Assembly (NCBI GenBank): GCA_964521625.1
Contig: CAZFSM010000007.1
Location: 113,303 to 177,302, forward strand
DNA: 64,000 bases
Source of the DNA: UBA1444 sp964521625
Lineage (GTDB): Bacteria > Bacillota > Negativicutes > UBA1444
Reading direction: 5' to 3'
The position numbers and the translations under genes are program-made. Positions within the stretch are counted from its first letter, which is position 1, and the number at the start of each line of letters is the position of its first letter. Positions 51,385 through 59,696 of this stretch are shown here, piece after piece. Under the pieces are notes generated by a model that was given only the letters and a program-made list of their open reading frames with translations, had not been told where the DNA came from and made no database searches.

Positions 51385-51930
51385 ATGGAAGCAGTCGAGC
51401 CGATTAGGGACAAAAAGAAAATTGATGCTATGAAAAAATACCTAAAAGGTCAAAGTCTACGGAACTATCTTCTGTTTGTTCTGGGTATCAACTCAGGCTT
51501 GAGAATTGGTGACCTGTTAAAACTTAACGTGGAAGATGTTGTAAATAAAGAGCGTATTTCAATAAAGGAACAAAAGACGGGTAAGACGAGAGATTTTCCC
51601 ATATCAGATGTATGCAAAAAAGCCATAGCAGAATACATCAAATCAGAAAATGCCACAACGGGAGCATTGTTCCCGTCACGAAAAGGCGGAAATCCGATAT
51701 CAAGAGTAATGGCGTTTATTATATTGAATGATGCCGCGAAAGCGATAGGTTTGGCGGGATGCAGTCCGCATGTTATGAGAAAGTCTTTTGGTTATTGGGC
51801 TTACCAGCAGGGCATTGATATCACGAGGATTCAGCAATTATTAAATCATTCATCGCCTGGTATCACTTTGAGGTATATTGGCATAACACGAGAAGAATTA
51901 GATAATGTTTACATTAATTTGAATCTGTAG
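51385..51930 (+). CDS. Minimal tyrosine recombinase (catalytic domain only)
   Basis: A 181-residue protein consisting of just the catalytic domain. The full set of active residues is present: R40 (SGLRIGDLL), K64/K67 region (KEQKTGKTRD), H129-x-x-R132 (SPHVMRKSFG), H155 (LLNHSS) and the nucleophile Y164 (TLRYIG). The core-binding N-terminal domain of ordinary integrases is missing. Short recombinases of this kind are common on Bacillota plasmids and phages and may resolve dimers or invert DNA. The element's integrase is more likely the serine recombinase. AAGGGAGAAACT precedes the ATG. Confidence 0.88.
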   Translation: MEAVEPIRDKKKIDAMKKYLKGQSLRNYLLFVLGINSGLRIGDLLKLNVEDVVNKERISIKEQKTGKTRDFPISDVCKKAIAEYIKSENATTGALFPSRKGGNPISRVMAFIILNDAAKAIGLAGCSPHVMRKSFGYWAYQQGIDITRIQQLLNHSSPGITLRYIGITREELDNVYINLNL

Positions 51931-51948
51931 CGGGTTGTTTGATAACAG

Positions 51949-51972
51949 GGGCTGATTTCAGCCCTTTTTTTA
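51949..51972 (+). terminator. Terminator after tyrosine recombinase
   Basis: GGGCTG-ATTT-CAGCCC followed by TTTTTTTATT, 18 bp after the stop codon. Confidence 0.88.
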
Positions 51973-52038
51973 TTTCAGCCATTATATTTGTCAAGCCTCA
52001 ATGTATTTAAAAAATATCAATACATTGAGGTGATGATT

Positions 52039-52551
52039 ATGACAACTAAAATTCCATTTGTATTTTTAACAACAAGAATTCGCGTCGGAGACACATGGGC
52101 AAGGATAGATAGGCGAGATTGTAAAATGTTGTCACAGCACACGTGGTACAAAAACAACAAGGGCTATGCTTATACTTTTATACCCGACAGTAACGGCAAG
52201 AAAAAGGGCGTGCTGATGCATCGGCTGATTATGCAGCCAGGAGTGGGGCTGGAAGTTCATCACATAAATCATGACCCGCTTAATAATACCCGTGCCAACT
52301 TGACAGTGTGCACCCATCGGATTAACCTACAAACTTTGCAAAAGCCGAGACGAAAGAAGGGGACAGCTGACAATACATCAAAGTACAAGGGGGTATATCG
52401 CCACAAAAGTGGCAAATTTAAGGTGACAATTCGGTATGAGGGCATCCAAGAACACTTGGGCTATTATGAAAATGAAATCGAAGCGGCTAAAGTCTATGAT
52501 GCGAGGGCACGGGTCGTGCACGGCAGTTTTGCCATATTAAATTTTCCGTAA
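52039..52551 (+). CDS. HNH endonuclease with C-terminal AP2 DNA-binding domain
   Basis: A 170-residue protein. The N-terminal HNH-type nuclease has MHRLIMQPGVGLEVHHINHDPLNNTRANLTVCTHRINLQ, with paired histidines in VHHINHD and N/H in the helix. The C-terminal AP2 domain reads SKYKGVYRHKSGKFKVTIRYEGIQEHLGYYENEIEAAKVYDARARVVHG. This AP2-HNH arrangement is typical of homing endonucleases in phages and mobile elements. The ATG at 52039 is six bases after GAGGTG; ATG 52033 abuts the site. Confidence 0.9.
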   Translation: MTTKIPFVFLTTRIRVGDTWARIDRRDCKMLSQHTWYKNNKGYAYTFIPDSNGKKKGVLMHRLIMQPGVGLEVHHINHDPLNNTRANLTVCTHRINLQTLQKPRRKKGTADNTSKYKGVYRHKSGKFKVTIRYEGIQEHLGYYENEIEAAKVYDARARVVHGSFAILNFP

Positions 52552-52583
52552 CCATTGCTGGATATGGGTGTAGTGGGGTTTTT

Positions 52584-52613
52584 AACCAACTCGTTAAAAG
52601 AGTTGGTTTTTTT
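52584..52613 (+). terminator. Terminator after the AP2/HNH gene
   Basis: AACCAACTC and GAGTTGGTT with a 7-nt loop, followed by TTTTTATT. Confidence 0.9.
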
Positions 52614-52722
52614 ATTAGGAACATTTGTTTTTATGGCAGGGATTGGGAGAGGGGAGCCAGAATAAAAAGAATTGTGTGTAGAATTTCACAATCATTCAAC
52701 CGTTTATTTGCTGAGGTGAAAA

Positions 52723-53172
52723 ATGTTCCATACAGAACTTAAATCAGCGTCACGGAAAATTCATGGAATCTTACTTGAATCGATTGAAATAAACGACTAT
52801 TGTTTTGGCAAACCTGGCTTTTGGGGTGCGATTAATAAACTGTTTAGGAAAATCGATTTTGCGGCTTCATCTAAAAAATTACAAGGATTAATAGTAAATA
52901 TTGATTACTGCATAAGTGGAATAAAAGCGATGCGTGTAGATTCTCCCAAAGAAGAGGATTATATCAATACTCTCCTTCGATTTTCAGAATCACTTAAAAA
53001 AGCCAATCAAGAACTGGATTTAGTTGTTCAAGCCCTTGCACACAAAGCTGACGGTGGACAACTGTCATATGACGATTACGACTATCTTTTTAGACAGTAT
53101 GATGAGGCTAACGTTATTCGGGGGCAAATAGGCGAAGAGTTAAATCGGAAATATCAAAATTTACTGAGGTAA
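52723..53172 (+). CDS. Hypothetical helical protein
   Basis: A 149-residue soluble protein that I do not recognise. It is mainly helical and rich in Lys, Asp and Glu (RFSESLKKANQELDLVVQALAHKADGGQLSYDDYDYLFRQYDEANVIRGQIGEELNRKYQNLL). GCTGAGGTGAAAA precedes the ATG. It is the first of a run of five cargo genes in the same direction. Confidence 0.6.
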   Translation: MFHTELKSASRKIHGILLESIEINDYCFGKPGFWGAINKLFRKIDFAASSKKLQGLIVNIDYCISGIKAMRVDSPKEEDYINTLLRFSESLKKANQELDLVVQALAHKADGGQLSYDDYDYLFRQYDEANVIRGQIGEELNRKYQNLLR

Positions 53173-53213
53173 CCAGATGCAATTTCATATTAATACCGCT
53201 AAGGGGTGTTGTT

Positions 53214-54056
53214 GTGATTAAAGTATTAGCGGAATATGAGTTTTCAAATGATGGAGTTGTTAAGCACTCAATGTATATGCAATTTACCAAGATGTTATCG
53301 ACAAACGTTTGGAAAATGACCGATGCAGAAAGACAAGAAGTCAGTGAAATTCTATATTATTCTTACTTGAGAATTCGTGATGCCGAAAGAGCTTATCAAT
53401 CATACTGTTTGAGTGAAAAGAAAATGACTGATGACATTCTAATTAATCGCAATTATACAAATGGAGGCAGATTTGCAATTCACTACCAATCACCGATGCC
53501 TATACTATTGCATCATATTCGGGACTTTCTAGAAAGTGGATATATTGCGTTGCAATATACTGTGTGGTTATCCAATATTCTTCTTAACCCTTTGAAGAAG
53601 TTCGTCACACTAAAACAAGCTGGTGATTATATTAAAAAGAATTTTAATAGCAGTCCAAAAGTTATTGAAGCTTTAAATCGTGACGCAAAGTGGCAAACCA
53701 CATTGTTTTTCAATCGTTCATATTTTATTCATCCTCTAGGACGGGATGGCACATCAATAAGGCTTGAGAGAGATTTGATTGCTGATTATATTGTTGAAAT
53801 TGATGAGAACAATGACCCTATCATTAGTTTCCCGATTATCAAACCTACTCAGCAGAGAGTAAGTGAATATCTGAATGAAACTTTAGTTCAATTATGTAAT
53901 TTTTACGAATCGTATAATGCATTTCTTATTGGTCTGAGATGTCCAGAGCATTATTGCATATATTATTTCGATGAAATACAACGTGGTCAAAGTAAAGATG
54001 GTTATAGATATAAGTTTGGGTTTGACCGAGAAACAAGAAAAAAGCTTGGATTGTAA
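53214..54056 (+). CDS. Hypothetical protein
   Basis: A 280-residue protein with a GTG start behind AAGGGGTGTTG. No known domain is recognised. It is rich in Tyr, Phe and Ile (HHIRDFLESGYIALQYTVWLSN, FFNRSYFIHPLGRDGTSIRLERDLIADYIVEIDENNDPIISFPIIKP). It lacks a signal peptide and convincing membrane segments. Its base composition is strongly AT-rich like the rest of the element. Confidence 0.6.
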   Translation: MIKVLAEYEFSNDGVVKHSMYMQFTKMLSTNVWKMTDAERQEVSEILYYSYLRIRDAERAYQSYCLSEKKMTDDILINRNYTNGGRFAIHYQSPMPILLHHIRDFLESGYIALQYTVWLSNILLNPLKKFVTLKQAGDYIKKNFNSSPKVIEALNRDAKWQTTLFFNRSYFIHPLGRDGTSIRLERDLIADYIVEIDENNDPIISFPIIKPTQQRVSEYLNETLVQLCNFYESYNAFLIGLRCPEHYCIYYFDEIQRGQSKDGYRYKFGFDRETRKKLGL

Positions 54057-54197
54057 TTAGACTAACTTAATTTGATAAAGCTTCGCGTAATTTGTGGAAT
54101 GCACAATTGAAATTAACGTGATTGGAGTATCTGTTTCTGATGGAGATGCTAAAATGTTACCGATAAAATCAGTATCATCAAGACCAGAACTTTTTGG

Positions 54198-54833
54198 ATG
54201 AAAGGATGTGACAAATTGTACTTTGACAAATTCAATAGCGAGAAAGAAAAACTCAAGAAAGTCGATGAAAGTCTATTTAAAATGTATATTGATGAGGTGA
54301 GAAAAACTGCAGGTACTGGCTTAATGATTTTTTTGGCTGTAATCTGGGCAATTTGTTTGTTTATCAACATGAAAACAGACTGGATTTATAAGTACTTCGT
54401 CGCTGAATATATCCTCGTAGCGATTCTTTTTGGAGTACCTTACTATATCATCAATTCATTGAGGAATGAATATAAGCGGCTTTGCGACAAGGTCCGAGTA
54501 GAATCCTATGCACAAATGGGAATCGCAAATAATCAATACTGGTATGACGGTTCAGTTTTAATTCATCCTCAAGCTATTTACGGAATAGCTGTTATTGCGT
54601 TTGACGGATTATTGGAAAAGGGCATAGTTCAGGTGCGAGACAAGAATGAAGCTTATCGATACATCGCATGTATTGCAAAACAACTAACTGAAGATTTATA
54701 TACACCACAACACGACTTAATGATGAAAACAGCAACAGGTAAATGGAAGCCTGAAGATTATTTATTGCGAAAGTGGTATAACGCAGCTGTCGCCCAGCAC
54801 TTCATGGCGGTCTCCAAAGAACATGTTGAATAG
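54198..54833 (+). CDS. Hypothetical protein with two membrane segments
   Basis: A 211-residue protein. About 38 N-terminal residues are charged, then two hydrophobic segments (GTGLMIFLAVIWAICLFI and YFVAEYILVAILFGVPYYII, ~40-88), then a cytoplasmic domain of about 120 residues (YAQMGIANNQYWYDGSVLIHPQAIYGIAVIAFDGLLEKG). The family is unknown. The start may instead be the TTG at 54216, which has a better ribosome site (AAAGGATG). Confidence 0.6.
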   Translation: MKGCDKLYFDKFNSEKEKLKKVDESLFKMYIDEVRKTAGTGLMIFLAVIWAICLFINMKTDWIYKYFVAEYILVAILFGVPYYIINSLRNEYKRLCDKVRVESYAQMGIANNQYWYDGSVLIHPQAIYGIAVIAFDGLLEKGIVQVRDKNEAYRYIACIAKQLTEDLYTPQHDLMMKTATGKWKPEDYLLRKWYNAAVAQHFMAVSKEHVE

Positions 54834-54868
54834 GTTGAAGATGCACCACTGAATTTAATGGAGGGATT

Positions 54869-55264
54869 ATGTTTAAGGTATTATTGGTTGCTATTGTGTT
54901 GTTTTTATCAGTTCAAGGAAATGCCGAAGCAGTTAAGTGGGTTTTAGTAACCGCCACAGAGGATTTAAAGACGAAAATTTATGTTGATGCTGATACTGTA
55001 ACTTATCCATCGGATGGCGTGGTACAGTATTGGAACAAATATGAATATCCTCCCGAAGGTTTTTATAATGCCAAACTTAAAATGCATGAGAAAGAACGGA
55101 AACATTTATATCGAGTGACGCGCAATCGTCAAAGTTGTACGCTTCAAGCGGTTGTGATTATGATGGATGGAAATTTTTTTGATTCGGGACCTGTTGAATG
55201 CAAGTACAGTAATATTCCACCAGATAGCATTGGGGAAGAATTCTGGAAATTCTTCTTTCAATAA
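54869..55264 (+). CDS. Secreted surface-adhesin E-like protein
   Basis: A 131-residue protein with a short signal peptide (FKVLLVAIVLFLSVQGNAEA). The mature domain has WVLVTATEDLKTKIYVDADTVTYPSDGVVQYWNKYEYP, and two cysteines (QSCTLQ, VECKYS) that may pair. The pattern W-x-x-[VI]-x-x-x(6-8)-Y-[VI]-D-x-x-[ST] with a later W-K-x-x-Y resembles the surface-adhesin protein E domain, known in Haemophilus and as a common small exported domain elsewhere. The call is by pattern and is moderate. TGGAGGGATT precedes the ATG. Confidence 0.55.
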   Translation: MFKVLLVAIVLFLSVQGNAEAVKWVLVTATEDLKTKIYVDADTVTYPSDGVVQYWNKYEYPPEGFYNAKLKMHEKERKHLYRVTRNRQSCTLQAVVIMMDGNFFDSGPVECKYSNIPPDSIGEEFWKFFFQ

Positions 55265-55682
55265 GCTGCAGGAATAGTTGGGCAAGCTCTAATAACCAGT
55301 CTTTTTTGCAATTTGCGATGCTTCGAAAAGAAAGGAGAATTACCCCTGTCAATGTGAAGATGTGCCAAAAAAATCTGGGAAAATTTTTGAAGTCGTTTTT
55401 TTGTATAACAATTTGTATAACAAATGCTGATAGAGCCGGAAGGAAAATTGAATACAGGGAATGTGGTGACGGAAAAAACGAAAGAAGCATTGGATAGGAT
55501 ATAAACCGCTATTCAAAATTGTGGCATCAAATAAACGATTGGTTTTCAAATCGACTTATATGATGATGAGTCGAAAATATAAATGGATTCTGGACCACTA
55601 ATGCCAAAGAGCAAAAACGTTAGGTATTAGGGAGACTGTAGCTTTATTGGTTTATTGAATGAATAAACAAGGTGGATAGATA
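55265..55682. other. 418-bp AT-rich region, no gene seen
   Basis: Short open frames here lack ribosome sites and protein-like composition. GGTTTATTGAATGAATAAAC (55650-55669) is an imperfect inverted repeat just before the next gene. Nothing else stands out. Confidence 0.5.
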
Positions 55683-56210
55683 ATGGATTGGATGGTTGTA
55701 ATAAAAGATATTGGTATTGGCACTATTGTCGGCGGGGTTTTCGTCTATTGGTGGACGAGTAAGAAAAATAAAGAAACTCAGCAGCGAGTATTGTCTATAG
55801 CATTGATTGCCGAAATGGAAGCTTTGAGTAAGAGGTGGCAACAGGCAAACAGTGAGAGACTTGTAAGAGTTCCTGAAAATTATTCTATGAGCGAACTCCC
55901 CTTTTGGCGAATTGATGAAAACTATTTTAGTGTATTTGAAAACAATTGCGATAAGATTGGCATTTTTGATGATGATGATACCAAAGAAATAATCTATGTC
56001 TATATCACTGCAAAAGGATTTGTTGATTCGATTAGGACTTGGAACCAGATGGTCTTGGAGTATCGAGAGGATGTTCGAAAAGATATTAGGTTTAGCGAAA
56101 TATATAGAGGGAAGTTTCTTTATTACTACAATGATGTACTGGTTAAGACCCAGGATGAGTTGTTTATTCGAATTGATAAATTTAGTGCACGGTTAAAGAA
56201 ATATCAATGA
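55683..56210 (+). CDS. Hypothetical protein with one N-terminal membrane segment
   Basis: A 175-residue protein. One membrane segment at the start (VVIKDIGIGTIVGGVFVYWW) is followed by a basic stop-transfer stretch (TSKKNKETQQR) and a cytoplasmic helical domain (RVLSIALIAEMEALSKRWQQA, then an acidic DDDDTKEIIYVYI). I do not recognise it. It is the last gene of the element. The ribosome site is modest (AGGTGGATAG). Confidence 0.55.
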   Translation: MDWMVVIKDIGIGTIVGGVFVYWWTSKKNKETQQRVLSIALIAEMEALSKRWQQANSERLVRVPENYSMSELPFWRIDENYFSVFENNCDKIGIFDDDDTKEIIYVYITAKGFVDSIRTWNQMVLEYREDVRKDIRFSEIYRGKFLYYYNDVLVKTQDELFIRIDKFSARLKKYQ

Positions 56211-56483
56211 TTTTTACTGACCAAACAGGTATTCTTTGCAAAACATGGAATGCCACAAAACGGAATGATTTTCTGATGCCATATGGACAAATCGCTCTAA
56301 AATCACAGGGGAATTTTGGGAGGAGGTTTTTGGCGGATGGCTTGGTTGCGTGTAGGCAGTCAACTTGAGCCAAGAAACTTAGTGTGATACGTGTAAGTCA
56401 ATAGTGCGAAAATGCTGATTTAATAGGGTTGGCAGGCTATTTTTTCTATTAGATACAAAGTGGTATATATAACGATGTTCGAA

Positions 56484-56496
56484 CCTTCGGCACCAT
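56484..56496. repeat. Right attachment repeat (att core)
   Basis: CCTTCGGCACCAT, identical to the end of tRNA-Leu (45770-45782), preceded by GTTCGAA. It marks the right end of the integrative element. The 273 bp between the last cargo gene and this site hold no visible gene. Confidence 0.8.
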
Positions 56497-56505
56497 AGAA
56501 AAATC

Positions 56506-56536
56506 AAAGCCTCGGGAGATTTCCCGAGGCTTTTTT
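56506..56536 (+). terminator. Terminator, probably of tRNA-Leu before integration
   Basis: AAAGCCTCGGGA and TCCCGAGGCTTT form a perfect 12-bp stem with loop GATT, followed by TTTTG. It begins 10 bp after the right attachment repeat. In the empty site it would lie directly behind the tRNA gene, so the element has separated the two. The following 226 bp up to 56762 contain no convincing gene. Confidence 0.85.
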
Positions 56537-56762
56537 GTGGGCAAAAAGAAATAGTTCATTTTTGCAGGAAACTGGAAGCGAAAAAGAGAAGGAAAGCATA
56601 ACGCGCATGCGAAATCTCAGGGAGGTACCATGGCGCATAACTGTGACGATATCGAAGCCTGACTGTCTGCGGCGGAATTGTTCGAGAAAAAACAGTGTGT
56701 TCAGCAAGTTCCGATACACTGTATTGACAACAGGGGCGCAGTGGCTGAAAGTAGGGGGTTAG

Positions 56763-57638
56763 ATGGCATCATTTGTAATTGTTGACGATGATATCAATAT
56801 CCGGTTAACTGTCAGAAACATAATTAAACAGTATAAGTTGGGTGTTGTTATTGCCGAATGTGAAGATGGATTGGCAGCGGAACAAACTCTATGCGAATAC
56901 CAGCCCGATATTGCGCTGGTGGATTTGTTGATGCCGATTCAGGACGGAATAAAATTGATAAAAAAAGTGTTTTCGGAGTGTCCAGATACAACCTTTATCA
57001 TGATTTCCCAAGCGAATAGCGAGCCTCTTGTTACGCAAGCTTTTCAAAGCGGTATTGAGTTTTATATTCACAAGCCGATTAATGTGCTGGAATTTGTATC
57101 TGTTATCAGCAAAGTGATGGAGTATCGAAAACTAAAACAAACGATCTCGGTTATTAGTCAAACAGCAGCGCGGAATCATAATTTTTCGCTGAACACACCC
57201 ATTGAAGACTCAGGGTGTCAGGAAAAAAGAATCACAGCAATATTTTCTGAACTAGGAATCATTGGTGTAGTAGGGACGAAAGATATTATCAAGATTGTGC
57301 ATATTGTTGATCGCTATCTAAATCAGGAAAATAATACGGATTACCATTTAAATGAGATTTTTCAGCAACTTTCACTGCAATTGAACCAAGACGCCAAAGC
57401 GATTGAACAACGAGTGCGGCGTGCAATTTACAAAGCTTTGGAAAACGTAGCCGGTCAAGGAAATGAAGACTTCTATAATGAAAGATTTCAGAACTATAAT
57501 TCCACGTTGTTTGATTTCAAAGAAGTCAGACTGGAAATGGACTATATCACTGGAAAAGGGAAATATCACGGGAAAATTAATATCAGAAAATTTGTGGAGG
57601 GAATCATCTTTATTGCGAAACAATCTGAAGGTATATAG
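56763..57638 (+). CDS. Response regulator with YcbB-type output domain
   Basis: A 291-residue protein. The receiver domain (1-120) has VIVDDDINIRLTVRNII, phosphorylation Asp in IALVDLLMPIQDG (~D55), and IHKPINVLEFV with the conserved Lys. The remainder (GVVGTKDIIKIVHIVDRYLNQ...IEQRVRRAIYKALENVAGQGNEDFYNERFQNY) is the YcbB domain. In Bacillus the relative YcbB/GlnL controls glutamine use. GTAGGGGGTTAG precedes the ATG. The histidine kinase follows about 195 bp later. Confidence 0.9.
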   Translation: MASFVIVDDDINIRLTVRNIIKQYKLGVVIAECEDGLAAEQTLCEYQPDIALVDLLMPIQDGIKLIKKVFSECPDTTFIMISQANSEPLVTQAFQSGIEFYIHKPINVLEFVSVISKVMEYRKLKQTISVISQTAARNHNFSLNTPIEDSGCQEKRITAIFSELGIIGVVGTKDIIKIVHIVDRYLNQENNTDYHLNEIFQQLSLQLNQDAKAIEQRVRRAIYKALENVAGQGNEDFYNERFQNYNSTLFDFKEVRLEMDYITGKGKYHGKINIRKFVEGIIFIAKQSEGI

Positions 57639-57832
57639 CAACTGGGTCATGAAATGGGAAGGCCAAGAGAGGATATGTGGCGACCCAAACGCATATATCG
57701 GAAGATTGCGAATAATTCGGCAGGATTTTTCGCGATTTTCTGTTGGATTCAGTAGGGTGCAAATTACAATCAAACCAACAACAACACCCTGGTATTCCGG
57801 GATTAATATAACATTGTCTTTAAAATTCCCGA

Positions 57833-59152
57833 ATGATAGGTGAAAAGGTGCTTGAAATAAAGCGGCTCGCATATCCCCATACTCGGAAATTAATCTTAAA
57901 TACGGTTCTCTTAGTGGGATTGGCAAGTGTGTTTTTCGTTAGTCCGTTTGATAACCATTTTAGGTTTACGTTTGGCGTTGTCGTATTGTCCATGTTATTG
58001 CTCTACTTCTCTAAACTGCCGATAGTCACCACTGCAACCTTGAGCGGTCTGGTGATTATGGCGACACGTATTGCAATCTATATATTGTCTGATGCCTTGC
58101 AATATGATTTGGTTACTTCAATAGTTTTGAGTTTGCCGGCCTTTTGCTATTATATATTTTTCGGGCTATTTTTTTATTTTTTGGGGATTCGTAATAACAT
58201 CACCAATATCCCAATTGCTTTTTTGAAGCTTAGCTTTGCGGATTTTGCGAGTAATATCTTGGAGATCTTGGTTCGGCACACCTTCAGCATCTCTGAGTCG
58301 GTTGGCTTTCTTCCCAATCTTGTCGGCGTGGCGATTTTTCGCACAACACTTTCGATATATGGTTATTATGCTTTGAAACGCTACCGGGCCTTTGTATTGG
58401 CTGAAGAGCATTTAAAGCGATATACGCTGCTCATTATGACATTTGCTGAACTAAAGACTGAGATGTATTTTTTGCAAAAGTCATCGAAAGACATTGAAGA
58501 TGTCATGGCGCGCAGTTTCTTACTGTATCAGCAACTGGACTCCGATCATGATGCAACCGTCACGCGAGAAGAAACAGCGGGCGAGCTCCTGCAAATTGCC
58601 AAGGATATCCATGAGGTGAAAAAAGATTATTATCGAATCATGAGGGGCATGGAAGACATGCTTGCGTCAGCTGATCGAGAAAAAGGCATGTGCATTTCAG
58701 AAATTTTATACATGATTGAACAAAATACGAAGCGGTTTTTAAATAGTTGTTCCAAACGAATAAACATCTCATACAAATTTTTCCATGATCTTCGAACAGA
58801 CAAACATTATGCGATAATCTCTATTTTAAATAATTTAATTATCAATGCAATTGAGGCCTGCGGTGAGAAGGGTGAAATAAACGTCAACCAGGCTATGCAA
58901 GAGAATGAACTCTTGTTTTGCGTGGAGGATAATGGCTGCGGCATTGATCCGCAGGAATTGGAAATGATTTTTATGCCTGGCTACTCGACCAAGCATTGCG
59001 CAGATACCGGCAGAGTGTCAACTGGATTGGGCCTGGCTCACGTAAAGAATCTTACCGAAAGTATGGGAGGGGGAGTTCGAGTGACATCTGAGTTGGGAAA
59101 AGGAACAAGTGTTTTCATCCTCTTGCCGCTGAGCAGCTTCCGACAAGGTTAG
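57833..59152 (+). CDS. Sensor histidine kinase, YcbA/GlnK-like (GHKL, multi-TM)
   Basis: A 439-residue protein. Six membrane segments lie in residues 15-200. A dimerisation region with the phospho-acceptor candidate His in AKDIHEVKKDYYRIM (~263) is followed by the GHKL ATPase (ILNNLIINAIEACGEKGEI N-box, CVEDNGCGID G1, STGLGLAHVKNLTESMGGGVRV G2). This short-H-box kinase type goes with YcbB-type regulators. The ligand is unknown; an amino acid is likely from the neighbours. The start may be the GTG at 57848, since the ATG at 57833 lacks a ribosome site. Confidence 0.88.
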   Translation: MIGEKVLEIKRLAYPHTRKLILNTVLLVGLASVFFVSPFDNHFRFTFGVVVLSMLLLYFSKLPIVTTATLSGLVIMATRIAIYILSDALQYDLVTSIVLSLPAFCYYIFFGLFFYFLGIRNNITNIPIAFLKLSFADFASNILEILVRHTFSISESVGFLPNLVGVAIFRTTLSIYGYYALKRYRAFVLAEEHLKRYTLLIMTFAELKTEMYFLQKSSKDIEDVMARSFLLYQQLDSDHDATVTREETAGELLQIAKDIHEVKKDYYRIMRGMEDMLASADREKGMCISEILYMIEQNTKRFLNSCSKRINISYKFFHDLRTDKHYAIISILNNLIINAIEACGEKGEINVNQAMQENELLFCVEDNGCGIDPQELEMIFMPGYSTKHCADTGRVSTGLGLAHVKNLTESMGGGVRVTSELGKGTSVFILLPLSSFRQG

Positions 59153-59157
59153 CACCT

Positions 59158-59493
59158 ATGGAGTACGGTCAGAATACGATATTTGTTACTGGCTTGGCGC
59201 GGCTATCAAAGGATGACCCTATTGCCTGTAATTATGAGATCTTTTTTTTGAGTTTAATCGTCGATAAAGAAACGGATAAAATTGTAAATGCAACCTGTAA
59301 TACGGCTCGTGCGATGACGGAAGACTTTATTCGGATGCTGATTGTGGGTAAAAATTTGTTCAGAGATATTGACGCAATGGTGCTGGAGATTCGTCAGCGA
59401 TATTTTGGTACAGCGCAAAAGATACTGATCGTTGCTTTAAAAGATGCGCATAACCGGTATGTGATGGCAAAAAGAATGTGCATAGACGCTTGA
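59158..59493 (+). CDS. DUF3870 domain protein
   Basis: A 111-residue protein matching the DUF3870 pattern: an opening TGLARL, LSLIVDKETDKIVNATCNTA, TEDFIRMLIVGKNLFRDIDAMVLEIRQRYFGTAQKILIVALKDAHNRYVM. Members are usually found beside amino acid or organic acid catabolic genes and have no defined function. It begins 5 bp after the kinase stop, so it belongs to the same transcript. Confidence 0.75.
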   Translation: MEYGQNTIFVTGLARLSKDDPIACNYEIFFLSLIVDKETDKIVNATCNTARAMTEDFIRMLIVGKNLFRDIDAMVLEIRQRYFGTAQKILIVALKDAHNRYVMAKRMCIDA

Positions 59494-59573
59494 AAACTTG
59501 GAATGTGCTGATGCAAATTGTATAAAGTCTTTTTTGTTGGGATTTGAATGACCTTCATTTACCAAGATAGATT

Positions 59574-59616
59574 AGACCGAGAATCAGTGATAAGAATCAC
59601 TGCTCTTGGTCTTTTT
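59574..59616 (+). terminator. Terminator after DUF3870 gene
   Basis: AGACC...CAGTGAT-AAGA-ATCACTG...GGTCT forms a long stem with a small internal mismatch, followed by TTTTTGC. It closes the two-component operon. Confidence 0.85.
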
Positions 59617-59696
59617 GCATTTTATAAATGGATGGGGGGAGTGCCGGAGGGATGGAGTGTTTTATATCTGGGCTATAAAAATAAGGAGTGATTGAA

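Larger units (their letters stand above)
45783..56496. mobile_element. 10.7-kb integrative element in tRNA-Leu(CAA)
   Basis: The segment lies between the two CCTTCGGCACCAT repeats and is visibly AT-richer than both flanks. It carries a serine recombinase at its left edge, a primase/sigma-like protein, a small tyrosine recombinase, an AP2/HNH protein and several unknown genes. No phage structural, conjugation or relaxase genes are seen, so it is a small genomic island or satellite-type element. The hairpin that probably ended the tRNA transcript is now just beyond the right end (56506-56536), as expected if the element was inserted between them. Confidence 0.85.

Noticed and set aside
56535..56762. 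ORF of 75 residues before the response regulator
   Set aside because: It begins in the T-run of a terminator and shows no protein-like pattern.
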